The notes: generated by a model not told the origin, from the sequence alone. Shown: positions 8,807-18,822, counted from the first letter of the stretch. The stretch: 64,000 bases of DNA from Arthrobacter pascens (GCF_030815585.1 NZ_JAUSWY010000001.1:3658001-3722000), one strand, 5' to 3'. A program made the numbers and translations.

Positions 8807-9616
8807 ATGCCTTCACCAGAGATTACGCCCGGCGCACCCTGCTGGATCGACCTCATGACATCTGACACTGAAAAAGCCCGGCATTTCTACGGAGAGCTGT
8901 TCGGCTGGGAATTCGAAGCCGGTGACCAGGAAAAGTACGGCGGCTACATCACGGCCCGCAAGAACGGCAAGACCGTTGCCGGAATCATGCAGAAGGAAGC
9001 GGACCAGGCGGGCATGCCGGACGTCTGGGCCACCTACCTCCGCTCCGACGACGCTGCCGCTACGGCATCCGCAGTCAGCACCCACGGCGGGCAAGTGTAC
9101 GTGGAGCCCATGGATGTTCCGGAACAGGGCCACATGGCCTTCTTCGGCGACGCCACAGGAGCAGCAATCGGCGTCTGGCAACCCCGCGAAATGAAGGGCT
9201 ACGAGCTGGTTGCCGAGACCGGCGCGGCCGCCTGGCACGAACTCCACGCCAAGGACTACGACGCCGCCGTGAAGTTCTACCAGGACGTGTTCGGCTGGGA
9301 CACGGACGTCATGAGCGATACCCCGGAGTTCAGGTACACCACCCTGGGCGCCGGCGACTCCGCCAAGGCCGGCATCATGGACGCCTCCGCGTACCTGCCT
9401 GAGGAGGTGCCCTCCACGTGGCAGATCTACTTTGCGGTGGATGATGCCGATGCTTCGATCGATAAGGCCGTTGGCCTGGGGGCCTCGGTCATCGACGGGC
9501 CAGACGACTCGTCCTTCGGACGCCTGGCCACACTGGCGGACCCCACGGGGGCAATGTTCAAGATTGTGGCGGACAACGCCCCCGGCAGCACGGAATCACA
9601 GTCCGCCGGAGCCTGA
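8807..9616 (+). CDS. VOC-family protein with two glyoxalase-like domains
   Basis: The 269-residue protein has two vicinal-oxygen-chelate domains. The first starts at CWIDLMTSDTEKARHFYGEL, with FGWEFE; the second starts at AWHELHAKDYDAAVKFYQDV, with FGWDTD. Each ends with a GAxFG/DPTGAMF-like strand. Such proteins are common in actinobacteria and are often annotated as glyoxalase/bleomycin-resistance-like or as lyase-fold binding proteins. No substrate can be assigned. A ribosome site (CAGGAG) precedes the ATG. A hairpin terminator follows. Confidence 0.88.
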   Translation: MPSPEITPGAPCWIDLMTSDTEKARHFYGELFGWEFEAGDQEKYGGYITARKNGKTVAGIMQKEADQAGMPDVWATYLRSDDAAATASAVSTHGGQVYVEPMDVPEQGHMAFFGDATGAAIGVWQPREMKGYELVAETGAAAWHELHAKDYDAAVKFYQDVFGWDTDVMSDTPEFRYTTLGAGDSAKAGIMDASAYLPEEVPSTWQIYFAVDDADASIDKAVGLGASVIDGPDDSSFGRLATLADPTGAMFKIVADNAPGSTESQSAGA

Positions 9617-9671
9617 GACTGGCGCAACCACGGTCTGTTACACATAAGTAAAAACTTTCGAGGAAATCCCG

Positions 9672-9710
9672 GCCGGCAGCTTTCAAAAAAGCTACCGGCG
9701 GGTATTCTTT
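9672..9710 (+). terminator. Stem-loop terminator after the VOC gene
   Basis: GCCGGCAGCTT near 9672-9682 pairs, with one mismatch, with AAGCTACCGGC ending at 9699. A T-rich stretch follows. Confidence 0.65.
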
Positions 9711-9986
9711 GTGATGGCCGGCGCGTGGGGTGTGCGGGCCATCACAACGCACTGCTGACAGCATCATCGGGACCGGCGCCGCTGGGGCTCCGGCCAGGTG
9801 GCGGCACGTTTCGCTGGGATGTTCCGCCGAATGCACGCGCAATCAATCCTGCGTTCATTCAGCGCTGTTTTGATGTGCCGGACACCGCTTGACCAGGAGC
9901 AGGGTCCGGGCCCCTGTCCGTTGGTACACGCCGGACACATTCCATCGCGTCCCCTAGCCGGGACACCCTCACGAAAGTCGGAGCGG
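9711..9986. other. Intergenic leader of the secreted nuclease gene
   Basis: Apart from promoter-sized sequence I see nothing recognisable here. An in-frame ATG at 9798 would add 63 residues ahead of the signal peptide, so I treat this stretch as untranslated. Confidence 0.5.
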
Positions 9987-12900
9987 ATGCACCATACATC
10001 TTGGAAAGTAGCGCTGGGCACAGCGTTGTCCGCGGGGCTCATCGCGGCTCCGCTGGCAGCCATACCGGCGGCAGCGGAGGTCTCAGCAGCGGAGGTCTCA
10101 GCCGCGGCAGGAACCTCGCCCGTTGTCATCAACGAGGCCTACCTGAGCGGCGGAAGCGCCGGGGCGGCCTACAAGAGCAAATTCGTCGAGCTCTACAATG
10201 CCTCCGATGCGCCGGTTTCCCTGGACGGCTGGTCCCTCCAGTACCGTTCGGCCACCGGAACCGGAGCGCCAGGCAGCGTGGCCGCCCTGACCGGATCCAT
10301 TCCGGCCAAGGGGCACTACCTGGTGCAGGGCAGCAGCAACGGAACCAACGGAGTCGACCTCCCGACTGCGGACGTTGTTGCCACGAACCTGAACTTCCAA
10401 GGCTCAAGCGGAACGATTGTGCTGGCCAGGCAGGCCACTGCTGTCCCGCTCGCAACCGGCTCCGTCATTGAGCCGGCCAACGTGGCCGACCTGCTGGGCT
10501 ACGGCACCTCCAACACGTTCGAAACCCAGGCCGCGAAGGCTCCCACCGTCAACACCGACGTCAGGAGCCTGAACCGCGCCGCCGGGGCGGACAGCAACAG
10601 CAACCTCGCAGACTTCGCAATGAACGCCAGCATCACCCCGACGGCGTCCGGCGGCACGGTCAACCCCGACCCGGATCCCGACCCCACGCCTGACCCGGTT
10701 CCCGCCCCCACGGCCCGGACCATCGCTGAAATCCAGGGCACCGGCGCTGCCAGCCCCCTCGTAGGCGCTACAGTGGCCACACGTGGCAAGGTTACCGCGG
10801 CGTTCCCCACTGGCGGTTTCGCTGGCTACTATGTCCAGACCCCCGGAACCGGCGGCGACCTCACGCCCGCCAACCACGCGGCGTCGGACGCTGTTTTTGT
10901 CTACTCCCCCGCTACGGCAGGTTCAGTGCAGATCGGCGACTTCGTGGAAGTCACCGGCGCCGTCTCGGAACACTACGGGATGACCCAGGTCAGCGTGGCG
11001 GACGCCGCCGGCCTGGCAAAGCTCACTGAAGCTGCCCCTGAGGTCAAGGCCACCAACTTCTCGCTCCCCGCCGTTGAAGGCTTCCGCGAGGCCCTCGAAG
11101 GCATGCTGCTCGCCCCGCAGGGGCCGGTCACTGTCACGGACAACTACTCGCTGAACCAGTACGGCGAAATCGGACTGGCCGGCGGCACGGGCCCGCTGGT
11201 CCAGCCCACCGCCGTCGCCCGCTACGGTTCCGCTGAATACAGCGCAGCCGTGGCGGACAACGCCGCCCGCGGCATCAAGCTGGACGACGGCTCCACCACC
11301 AACTTCCTCAAGGATGCCGCCACAAAAGCCCAGGTGCTTCCGTACTTGACAACCAGCGATCCTGTCCGGGTGGGCTCTCCGGTGACGTTCAAGACCAACG
11401 TGGTGCTCAGCTACGCCAACAACGCCTGGAAGTTCCAGCCGCTGACCCACCTCACGGACGCTAATAAGGGCACCGTCCAGCCGGCCTACTTCGGCGCCAC
11501 CCGCTCTGACGCTCCGGCAGCAGTGGGCGGAAACCTGAAGATCGCCTCCTTCAACGTGCTGAACTACTTCCCCACCACGGGTGACCAGCTCACCGGCTGC
11601 ACGTACTACGAGGACCGGGATGGCAACCCCATCACCGTCCGGGGCGGCTGTGACGCCCGCGGCGCCGCCAACGCAGAGAACTTCAAACGCCAGCAGGACA
11701 AGCTCGTCAGCGCCATCACTAAGACCGGTGCCGACGTCGTCTCCCTGATGGAGATCGAGAACTCAGCCCAGTTCGGCAAGGACCGGGACGACGCCCTGGC
11801 CAGGCTCGTGGAGGCACTCAATATCGCCACCCCCGGCATCTGGGACTACGTCCGCACGCCAGCGAACGCTCCCCCGCTGGCAAACGAGGACATGATCCGC
11901 ACCGCGTTCATCTTCAAGAAAGCCGCCGCTGAGCCCGTGGGCGAGTCCATCATCCTCAACGACACAGTGGCCTTTGCCAGTGCCCGCAAACCGCTGGCCC
12001 AGGTGTTCAAGCCGGTGGGCGCGCCGGACGACAAGAAGTTCATCGCCATCGCCAACCACTTCAAGTCCAAGGGTTCCCCGCCGCCGACTGACCCTACGGA
12101 CACGGACAAGGGCCAGGGCGCGTCCAACCTCGCACGCACAGCGCAGGCGAAGTCCCTCCTGGACTTCGCAACGCATCTGCAGGCAGACAAGGGCACGGAC
12201 AAGGTGTTCCTGATCGGCGACTTCAACTCCTACGCCGAGGAGGACCCGCTCAATGTCCTGACCGACGCTGGCTACGTCAACCAGGACGGGAAGGCCAAAA
12301 ACAGCGACGGATCGGCCAAGCACTCCTACCTCTTCGGCGGCCTGGTGGGCTCCCTGGACCACATCCTGGCTTCACCCGGTGCGGACGCTGTTGTTACCGG
12401 TGCCGACATCTGGAACATCAACTCCGTGGAGTCCGTGGCTCTGGAGTACAGCAGGTATAACAACAATGCGACCGACTATTACGCCCCGGACCAGTACCGC
12501 GCCAGTGACCACGATCCCGTGGTGGTGGGCCTGGACCTGCCCACGTCGCCGGCAAGCGTGGAGCTGAACTTCCTGGGCATCAACGATTTCCACGGCCGCA
12601 TCGACACCAACACCGTCCTGTTCGCCGGGACCATCGAAAAGCTGCGCGCAGCCGCATCCGGGCCCACCGCGTTCCTGTCGGCCGGCGACAACATCGGAGC
12701 CTCGCTGTTCGCCTCCGCCGTGGCCAAGGACCAGTCAACGATCGATGTCCTGAATGCCTTGGAGTTGAAGGCTTCCGCGGTGGGCAACCACGAGTTCGAC
12801 GGCGGCTGGGCAGACCTGCGCGACCGTGTCATCGCGGGCGGAAGCAACGCCAAATTCCCGATGCTCGGTGCCAACGTCTACAGGAAGGGCACCACGGAAC

Positions 12901-14546
12901 CGGTCCTGCCCGAGTACACCGTGCTGGACATGGACGGCGTCAAGGTGGCGGTCATCGGCACGGTCACCCAGGAAGTACCCTCCCTGGTCACGCCTGCGGG
13001 AATCGCGGACCTTGAGTTTGGCGATCCGGTGGACGCGATCAACCGCGTGGCGGCCCGGATCACGGCGGAGAACCTCGCTGACGTGATCATCGTCGAGAAC
13101 CACGACGGCGCCGGGTCCGGGACGCCGGACGGCGCCACCCTTGACGAGGAACTCGCAGCAGGCGGCCCCTTCGCCAAGCTGGTCACCGAGACCTCAGCAG
13201 ACGTGGACGCCATCTTCAACGGCCATACGCACAAGGAATATGCCTGGGACGCACCTGTTCCGGGCGTGGAGGGCAAGACCCGTCCGATTGTCCAGACCGG
13301 CAACTATGGCGAAAACATCGGCCAGATCCGGCTCGCGGTGGACACCGGCACCAAGGAAGTGACTGGCTACCAGGCCGGGAACGTCAAGCGGACCACGGAT
13401 GCCGCCGCCGGCCTGGTGGCCGCCTACCCGCGCGTCGCAACCGTTGACGCCATTGTGAAGAAAGCCCTGGCGGACGCAGCCGTGATCGGCAACCAGCCGG
13501 TGGGCGCGGTGACTGCCGACATCACCACCGCGTTCACCCCGGACCCCGCAGGCGGACCGGCCAAGCGCGATGACCGTGCCAGCGAGTCCACGCTGGGAAA
13601 CCTGGTGGCGGACTCCCTGCTGGATTCGCTTCAGTCCGCTGAGCTTGGCGGCGCCGAGATCGGCGTGGTCAACCCTGGCGGCCTCCGCAACGAGCTCTAC
13701 TACGCGCCCGACGGCACCATCACGTACGCGGAGGCCAACTCGGTTTTGCCGTTCGTGAACAACCTCTGGACCACGTCCCTGACCGGGGCGCAGTTCAAAA
13801 CGCTCCTGGAGCAGCAGTGGCAGACCAACCCGGACGGCACGGTTCCCAGCCGCGCCTACCAGCAGCTGGGCCTGTCCAAGAACATCAACTACACCTACGA
13901 CGCCGGCCGCGCCGCGGGTGACCGGATCACCTCGATCCGGGTGGGCGGTGCCCTCATCGATCCGGCGAAGTCCTACCGGGTGGGCACGTTCAGCTTCCTG
14001 GCTACCGGCGGTGACAACTTCCGGGTCTTCAAGGAAGGAGCCGGCACCAAGGACTCCGGCCTGGTGGACCGCGACGCCTGGATCCGGTTCCTCCAGGAGC
14101 ACAAGCCGGTTTCGCCGGACTTCGCCCGCCGGACCGTTGCCGTCACCAACACGACGGCCGCCGAGGTGAAGTCCGGAGAAGCCATCACGCTGGGCATCTC
14201 CAAGCTGGACCTCACGTCCCTGGGCAGCCCCGTCAACACCTCGCTTGCCGCGGTGTTCACCGACGCTGCCGGTGCTGCCACAGCTCTCGGGACGGTGCCG
14301 GTTTCGGCCGGTGCGGCGACGGTGAGCCTCGCCGTTCCCTCAGGCGCAGCCGAAGGGACAGGCACGCTGACCCTCACAGCGGCCGAGTCCGGGACGGTGG
14401 TCAAGGCCGACGTGAAGGTGGCAGCCAGCGGACCCGTTCCGCCTGTCTGCAAGGCTCCCGTTCCGCCTGCAAAGTGGTACGACGCCCTGGGCTGGATCCG
14501 CTACGCCATTGCCTGGATCCAGTACCAGCAGTGCCTTCGCGGGTAG
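9987..14546 (+). CDS. Secreted ExeM/NucH-type nuclease fused to a 5'-nucleotidase
   Basis: This protein of about 1519 residues starts at the ATG 9987 (MHHTSWKVALGTALSAGLIA), a Sec signal peptide ending near AIPAAA. A lamin-tail domain (PVVINEAYLSGGSAG, residues about 45-170) is followed by a DPDPDPTPDP linker and an OB-like domain. An endonuclease/exonuclease/phosphatase domain starts near residue 514 (LKIASFNVLNYF, with MEIENS, LIGDFNSY and SDHDPV). A metallophosphatase starts near 861 (LNFLGINDFHGRID, GNHEFDGG, NGHTHKEY) and a 5'-nucleotidase C-terminal domain follows (NPGGLRNELYY). It probably degrades extracellular DNA and then dephosphorylates the nucleotides for phosphate and nucleoside scavenging. 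No LPXTG anchor is visible; the last 30 residues are aromatic-rich (GWIRYAIAWIQYQQC). Confidence 0.92.
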   Translation: MHHTSWKVALGTALSAGLIAAPLAAIPAAAEVSAAEVSAAAGTSPVVINEAYLSGGSAGAAYKSKFVELYNASDAPVSLDGWSLQYRSATGTGAPGSVAALTGSIPAKGHYLVQGSSNGTNGVDLPTADVVATNLNFQGSSGTIVLARQATAVPLATGSVIEPANVADLLGYGTSNTFETQAAKAPTVNTDVRSLNRAAGADSNSNLADFAMNASITPTASGGTVNPDPDPDPTPDPVPAPTARTIAEIQGTGAASPLVGATVATRGKVTAAFPTGGFAGYYVQTPGTGGDLTPANHAASDAVFVYSPATAGSVQIGDFVEVTGAVSEHYGMTQVSVADAAGLAKLTEAAPEVKATNFSLPAVEGFREALEGMLLAPQGPVTVTDNYSLNQYGEIGLAGGTGPLVQPTAVARYGSAEYSAAVADNAARGIKLDDGSTTNFLKDAATKAQVLPYLTTSDPVRVGSPVTFKTNVVLSYANNAWKFQPLTHLTDANKGTVQPAYFGATRSDAPAAVGGNLKIASFNVLNYFPTTGDQLTGCTYYEDRDGNPITVRGGCDARGAANAENFKRQQDKLVSAITKTGADVVSLMEIENSAQFGKDRDDALARLVEALNIATPGIWDYVRTPANAPPLANEDMIRTAFIFKKAAAEPVGESIILNDTVAFASARKPLAQVFKPVGAPDDKKFIAIANHFKSKGSPPPTDPTDTDKGQGASNLARTAQAKSLLDFATHLQADKGTDKVFLIGDFNSYAEEDPLNVLTDAGYVNQDGKAKNSDGSAKHSYLFGGLVGSLDHILASPGADAVVTGADIWNINSVESVALEYSRYNNNATDYYAPDQYRASDHDPVVVGLDLPTSPASVELNFLGINDFHGRIDTNTVLFAGTIEKLRAAASGPTAFLSAGDNIGASLFASAVAKDQSTIDVLNALELKASAVGNHEFDGGWADLRDRVIAGGSNAKFPMLGANVYRKGTTEPVLPEYTVLDMDGVKVAVIGTVTQEVPSLVTPAGIADLEFGDPVDAINRVAARITAENLADVIIVENHDGAGSGTPDGATLDEELAAGGPFAKLVTETSADVDAIFNGHTHKEYAWDAPVPGVEGKTRPIVQTGNYGENIGQIRLAVDTGTKEVTGYQAGNVKRTTDAAAGLVAAYPRVATVDAIVKKALADAAVIGNQPVGAVTADITTAFTPDPAGGPAKRDDRASESTLGNLVADSLLDSLQSAELGGAEIGVVNPGGLRNELYYAPDGTITYAEANSVLPFVNNLWTTSLTGAQFKTLLEQQWQTNPDGTVPSRAYQQLGLSKNINYTYDAGRAAGDRITSIRVGGALIDPAKSYRVGTFSFLATGGDNFRVFKEGAGTKDSGLVDRDAWIRFLQEHKPVSPDFARRTVAVTNTTAAEVKSGEAITLGISKLDLTSLGSPVNTSLAAVFTDAAGAATALGTVPVSAGAATVSLAVPSGAAEGTGTLTLTAAESGTVVKADVKVAASGPVPPVCKAPVPPAKWYDALGWIRYAIAWIQYQQCLRG
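10071..10100 (+). repeat. 15-bp in-frame tandem repeat (2 copies) near the signal peptide cleavage site
   Basis: The unit GCAGCGGAGGTCTCA occurs twice in tandem and encodes AAEVS twice, just after the hydrophobic core of the nuclease signal peptide. It is an in-frame duplication without obvious functional cost. Confidence 0.75.
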
Positions 14547-14569
14547 CTCCCGCCCGTTTTAGGCAACAA

Positions 14570-14613
14570 GAGGTGCCCCTCCCGACTGAATCAGTGGGGA
14601 GGGGCACCTCTTT
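14570..14613. terminator. Bidirectional intrinsic terminator
   Basis: GAGGTGCCCCTCCC at 14570-14583 pairs perfectly over 14 bases with the arm at 14597-14610, followed by TTT. It lies between the convergent nuclease gene and the organosulfur operon and can serve both. Confidence 0.85.
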
Positions 14614-14703
14614 CATCCGAGTTTCTGTCCACATAATCGCCCTTTTGAGGCCTTTACCTGCCAGTACCTGGACAAAACCCGGGCTTTTGGGACCGGGGCC
14701 CGG

Positions 14704-16044
14704 TCAGGCCGGCTGCGGCACCCGCTCAAAGGAGTTGGCCGGCTTGGCCAGTCCAAAGTGCTCCCGCAGGGTCTGCCCCGTGTACTCCCGACGGAAGAGT
14801 CCGCGGTCCTGCAGGATGGGAACCACCTGGTCCACGAAGGTTTCCAGTCCGGAGGGCAGCACGGGCGGCATGATGTTGAAGCCATCCGCCGCCCCGGCCT
14901 GGAACCAGCCCTGGATGGCGTCTGCCACCTGCTCCGGCGTGCCGGAGAACGTCCGGTGCCCGCGGCCGCCGCCGAGCCGGCCGATGAGCTGCCGCACGGT
15001 GAGGCGTTCCCGCCGAGCCAGGTTCACAATCAGCGTGTACCTGCTTTTGGCACCTTCGATTTCATCCTCGGACAGGAGGCCGTCCGGGAGTTGGGCGTCC
15101 AGCTGCAGGGACTCCGGTGAAACCCGCAATAACCCGGCGAGTTGGTTCCGTGCGTGCTCCGGCAGGATGAGCTCATCGAGCTCCCGCTCGAGCCGCAGCG
15201 ACTCCTCCTCCGTGCTGCCTATGACTGGAACGATGCCGGGCAGGATCTTGATCGAATCCGGATCCCGGCCGGCCGCTGCTGTCCGCTGCAACAGGTCTGA
15301 ATAAAAAGCCTGGGCATCCGCCAAGGTCTGGTGCGCTGTGAAGACGGCCTCAGCATACCGGGCGGCAAAATCCTTCCCGTTTTCCGAAGAGCCTGCCTGC
15401 ACAATCACGGGGTGTCCTTGAGCGGATCTCGGGACGTCCAAGGCGCCCTCCACCTGGAAGTGCGTGCCCCTGTGATTGGCCGGATGCACGCGGGAACTGT
15501 CCGCCCAGACGCCCGCCGCCTTGTCGGCCACAATAGCGTCGTCCTCCCAACTGTTCCAGAGCTTCTTGGCCACGTCCAGGAACTCCGCGGCACGCTCATA
15601 CCGCTGGGAGTGCGCAGGCTGACCGGCCAAGGAGAAGTTCTTTGCCGCCGCATCCCCCGCAGTAGTCACGACATTCCAACCGGCCCTGCCGCCGCTGATC
15701 TGGTCCACGGAAGCGAAGCGCCGCGCCAGGTTATACGGTTCGTTGTACGTGGTTGATGCTGTGGCAATGAGCCCTATCCGCTCTGTGACGGCCGCTATCG
15801 CCGCAAGCAGCACCGTGGGTTCCAGGCCCCCGTATGGCCGCTGGGCCACGTTTCCGTGCAGGACCGGCGAGTCGGCGAAGAAGATGGAGTCCAGCTTCCC
15901 GCGCTCGGCTGTCTGCGCCAGCCGCTGGAAATGCGCCACATCCGTACCGGCGTGACTGTTGCTCTCCGGCAGCCGCCACGATGCCTCGTGATGGCCGGTG
16001 CTCATCAGGAAGGCATTGAGGTGAAGCTGCCTCGGCGGGGTCAT
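14704..16044 (-). CDS. LLM-class flavin-dependent monooxygenase (NtaA/SnaA/DszA family)
   Basis: The 446-residue protein shows family stretches such as LHLNAFLMSTGHHEASWR, ERGKLDSIFFADSP, FASVDQISGGRAGWNVVTT and QAGSSENGKDFAARYAEAVF. Members use reduced FMN, supplied by a partner reductase, to oxygenate sulfonates, sulfones, chelators or similar compounds. It is the last gene of a five-gene operon with a sulfonate-type ABC transporter and a TauD-type dioxygenase, so desulfonation or sulfone cleavage for sulfur supply is the likely role. Its start overlaps the dioxygenase stop by four bases (ATGA). No flavin reductase gene is visible in the operon. The exact substrate cannot be read from the sequence. 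Confidence 0.9.
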   Translation of the reverse strand: MTPPRQLHLNAFLMSTGHHEASWRLPESNSHAGTDVAHFQRLAQTAERGKLDSIFFADSPVLHGNVAQRPYGGLEPTVLLAAIAAVTERIGLIATASTTYNEPYNLARRFASVDQISGGRAGWNVVTTAGDAAAKNFSLAGQPAHSQRYERAAEFLDVAKKLWNSWEDDAIVADKAAGVWADSSRVHPANHRGTHFQVEGALDVPRSAQGHPVIVQAGSSENGKDFAARYAEAVFTAHQTLADAQAFYSDLLQRTAAAGRDPDSIKILPGIVPVIGSTEEESLRLERELDELILPEHARNQLAGLLRVSPESLQLDAQLPDGLLSEDEIEGAKSRYTLIVNLARRERLTVRQLIGRLGGGRGHRTFSGTPEQVADAIQGWFQAGAADGFNIMPPVLPSGLETFVDQVVPILQDRGLFRREYTGQTLREHFGLAKPANSFERVPQPA

Positions 16045-16991
16045 CGCTGAACCCCGGCGGACACAGCATCGTCAAGGACGACCGTCTCAGAGTAGGCGGA
16101 CGAATCACCCTTGAGGGAGGTGCTGCTGCGGCCGTCCACTCCCCGGGGGATATCGCCGGCGACCGTCACCCGGTTGAGCTGGCGGGCCTGGCTGTCGTAG
16201 TTGTCCGGCGCGTAGTGCTGGGTAATGCGGTTGTCGAAGAGGACCAGCTGGTTCGGTTCCCAGTTCACCCGGACCACATTCTCCGGACGGGTGATGTAGG
16301 CCTGCAGGAGCCGGAGAATGTCCTTGGACTCCGTGTTGGACAGGCCGACGATCCTCAGCCGCTGGGCGAATCCGCCGATGAACAGTCCCTTTTCACCTGT
16401 GAGGGGATGCACGCGGACCACGGGATGGGCCGTTTCGAAGTGGATGCGGGTGAACTCTTTGCGGCGTTCCTCGGCGTTGGCGTGTTCCAGGTTTTTGGGC
16501 ACCGAGTAGTCATAGTCGTTGGTGTGGATGGCCCACAGGGTGTCCGCGAAGTTGCGCAGCTCGTCCGGCAGGTCCTGGTAGGCACCGGCCGAGGAGGCGA
16601 TCAGGGTTTCACCGCCGTAACTGGGAAGGGTGATGCTGCGGAGGGTGGACGCCTGGGGCGGGTTCACCACAAACGTCACGTCCGTGTGCCAGTTGTTGGC
16701 ACTGCCGTTTTCGCTGTCCACCGGAAGCACCGCGGGCTTGCCGTCCACGGAAGCCACTGTGGGGTGGGCGTTGGTGAGTGGGCCGAAGCGGCTGGCGAAG
16801 CGGACCTGGGCGTCGTCGTCGAGCACGTTTGCTTCCCGGAAGACAAGGGCCTTGTGGACGTTCAGGGCTTCCCGGATCTGGGCGATGGTGGCGTCGCTGA
16901 GATCAGCGCTCAGGTCCAGTCCGCGGATTTCTGCGCCGATGCGGGATCCCAGTTTGGTGAATTGGAGCTTGGTTTCAGTGATGACGGTCAT
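16041..16991 (-). CDS. Fe(II)/2-oxoglutarate-dependent dioxygenase (TauD/AtsK family)
   Basis: The 316-residue enzyme has the metal-binding HxD in NNWHTDVTF and the distal histidine in FDNRITQHYAPDNYD, followed by the 2-oxoglutarate-binding arginine region RQLNRVTVAGD. The stretches LPSYGGETL and LWAIHTNDYDY resemble the alkylsulfatases AtsK and mycobacterial Rv3406 more than true taurine dioxygenase, so sulfate esters or sulfonates are both possible substrates. It would release sulfite or sulfate plus an aldehyde. I chose the ATG at 16991, with AAAGGAAA upstream; an open frame continues far upstream, but it crosses the permease gene. It is encoded between the transporter genes and the flavin monooxygenase. 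Confidence 0.9.
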   Translation of the reverse strand: MTVITETKLQFTKLGSRIGAEIRGLDLSADLSDATIAQIREALNVHKALVFREANVLDDDAQVRFASRFGPLTNAHPTVASVDGKPAVLPVDSENGSANNWHTDVTFVVNPPQASTLRSITLPSYGGETLIASSAGAYQDLPDELRNFADTLWAIHTNDYDYSVPKNLEHANAEERRKEFTRIHFETAHPVVRVHPLTGEKGLFIGGFAQRLRIVGLSNTESKDILRLLQAYITRPENVVRVNWEPNQLVLFDNRITQHYAPDNYDSQARQLNRVTVAGDIPRGVDGRSSTSLKGDSSAYSETVVLDDAVSAGVQR

Positions 16992-17023
16992 GGTGTTTCC
17001 TTTGCAGTTCAGAAGGGACGGAT

Positions 17024-17944
17024 TCAGGAGGTGGAGCCGACGGCGGTGCGCCAGCGGGAGAAGTGACGTTCCAGTGACACGAGGAGCAGGTTCACCAGCA
17101 GGCCCAGCACGGAGACTGTCAGGATGCCGGCGTACATGTCCGGGATGAGGAAGCTCATCTGTGAATTGACGATCAGGTAGCCCAGCCCGGCCTTCGCGCC
17201 CACCATCTCGGCCGCAATCAGCACCAGGATGGACGACGTGCCGGCCATCCTGATTCCGGTGAAGATGGTGGGCACCGCGGACGGCAGGATCACTTTCTGG
17301 AAGAGCCGGAAGCTGTTCAGGCCCAGGGACTTGGCAGCCCTGATCAGCAGGGGGTCCACGGTTCGGACGCCGGCAATGGTGTTCAGCAGGACCGGGAAGA
17401 ACGCGGCATAGGCGACGATGGTGATTTTGGATTCCTCGCCGATTCCCAGCAGCAGGGTGAACACCGGGAGGAGCGCCAGGGTGGCCGTGTTCCGGAAGAG
17501 CTCCAGCAACGGGTTCAGGAACGAATTCAGCCAGCCGTACCAGGCGATCAGGAGCCCCAGCACCACAGCCGAGACGACGGCGATACTGAAGCCGGACACC
17601 GAGCGGGAGAGGCTTGCCTGAAGGTGGTTCTGCAACTGGCCGGATTCGACGAGTTTGGCTCCGGCGGACAGTACCTCGTGCAGCGGAGGCAGGAATACGC
17701 GGGTGGACGGACCTGCCAGGTACAGCGGACCCACCTCCCAGAGCGCGAGGAACAGCAGGACGGCGAGCGATTTCCATCCTGCGCGGCCTGCGCGGCCGGC
17801 GAGGGCGGAAAGCCCTCCCGCGACCTTCTGCCGGTCCCCCTCGGGAGGCCGCTCCGGAGCGGAGTGTCCGACGGCGGCACCCGCCTGGGCAGATGCGGTG
17901 TCCGGTGATTTCAATGCAGTTGATTTGGTCAGCACTGCGGTCAT
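17024..17944 (-). CDS. ABC transporter permease, sulfonate/taurine type (SsuC/TauC-like)
   Basis: The 306-residue permease has a long polar N-terminus (about 60 residues), a first membrane segment near LAVLLFLALWEVGPLYLAG, and five further helices. The EAA-type coupling loop reads AAKSLGLNSFRLFQKVILP. It forms the channel of the organosulfur importer and pairs with the ATPase encoded directly upstream, whose stop overlaps this start (TGATG). Confidence 0.9.
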   Translation of the reverse strand: MTAVLTKSTALKSPDTASAQAGAAVGHSAPERPPEGDRQKVAGGLSALAGRAGRAGWKSLAVLLFLALWEVGPLYLAGPSTRVFLPPLHEVLSAGAKLVESGQLQNHLQASLSRSVSGFSIAVVSAVVLGLLIAWYGWLNSFLNPLLELFRNTATLALLPVFTLLLGIGEESKITIVAYAAFFPVLLNTIAGVRTVDPLLIRAAKSLGLNSFRLFQKVILPSAVPTIFTGIRMAGTSSILVLIAAEMVGAKAGLGYLIVNSQMSFLIPDMYAGILTVSVLGLLVNLLLVSLERHFSRWRTAVGSTS

Positions 17945-18822
17945 CAGGCGGCGCTCCTTTCATGTGGCTGTTCGTCGGGGGCGGTGCCGTCCGGGAGGAT
18001 CTTCCTGTGGCCGGAGTCCTGGGCCAGGCGGACCTCGTCGTGGAGCAGGGACCAGACCTGGTGACGGTGCTCCACAAAGGCGGGATGCGAGCGGATGTCC
18101 GCGTCGCCGTCGCGGTCCGGGATGTTAATGTCCACGATTTCCTTGAGCCTGCCGGGGCGGGCGCTGAGCACGGCCACCCGCTGGCCCAGGTAGACGGCCT
18201 CATCGATCCCGTGGGTGATGAAAACAATCGTCTTGCCCGTTGCTTTCCAGATCCGCAGAAGCTCGTCCTGGAGCTGTTCGCGGGTCTGCGCGTCCAGCGC
18301 GGCGAACGGCTCATCCATCAGCAAAACGTCCGGCTCATAGGCCAGGCTTCGAGCGATGGCCACGCGCTGCTTCATGCCGCCGGACAATTCATGCGGGTAG
18401 CGGTCCTCAAAGCCGGCCAAGCCCACAAGGTCAAGGAACCGGCTGGCCGTCTGGGCACGCTGTTTCCGGGACAGGCCTTTGTTCTCCAGGCCAATGGAGA
18501 CATTGGCGGATGCGGTGCGCCATGGGAACAGGGCGTACTGCTGAAACACCACCGCCCGGTCCTGTCCGGGTCCCGTCACTTCCTTCCCGTCCACCAGGAC
18601 CTTCCCTGCGGTGGGGCGGGACAACCCGGCCAGCAGGTCCAGGAGGGTGGTCTTGCCGGAGCCGCTGGGACCTACAAGGGTGAGGAACTCGCCGTCGGCC
18701 ACGTCCAGGCTGAGGTCATCGAGCGCCGTGAGGACAGACGGTTCGCTGTTCCGGCGAGGGCCCTTGCCCTGGCGGACGACGAACTCCTTGGTGACATTCC
18801 GGAGGCTGATTTTGGGGGTCAT
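17944..18822 (-). CDS. ABC transporter ATP-binding protein, sulfonate/taurine type (SsuB/TauB-like)
   Basis: The 292-residue ATPase has Walker A GPSGSGKTTLLDLLAGL, signature LSGGMKQRVAIARSLA, Walker B VLLMDEPFAALD and switch IFITHGIDEAVYLGQRV. The switch text is characteristic of the NitT/TauT/SsuB group. An insertion of about 20 residues after the first beta strand (VRQGKGPRRNSEPSV) is unusual but leaves the motifs intact. It is part of the five-gene operon, with ATGA overlap to the binding-protein gene upstream. Confidence 0.92.
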   Translation of the reverse strand: MTPKISLRNVTKEFVVRQGKGPRRNSEPSVLTALDDLSLDVADGEFLTLVGPSGSGKTTLLDLLAGLSRPTAGKVLVDGKEVTGPGQDRAVVFQQYALFPWRTASANVSIGLENKGLSRKQRAQTASRFLDLVGLAGFEDRYPHELSGGMKQRVAIARSLAYEPDVLLMDEPFAALDAQTREQLQDELLRIWKATGKTIVFITHGIDEAVYLGQRVAVLSARPGRLKEIVDINIPDRDGDADIRSHPAFVEHRHQVWSLLHDEVRLAQDSGHRKILPDGTAPDEQPHERSAA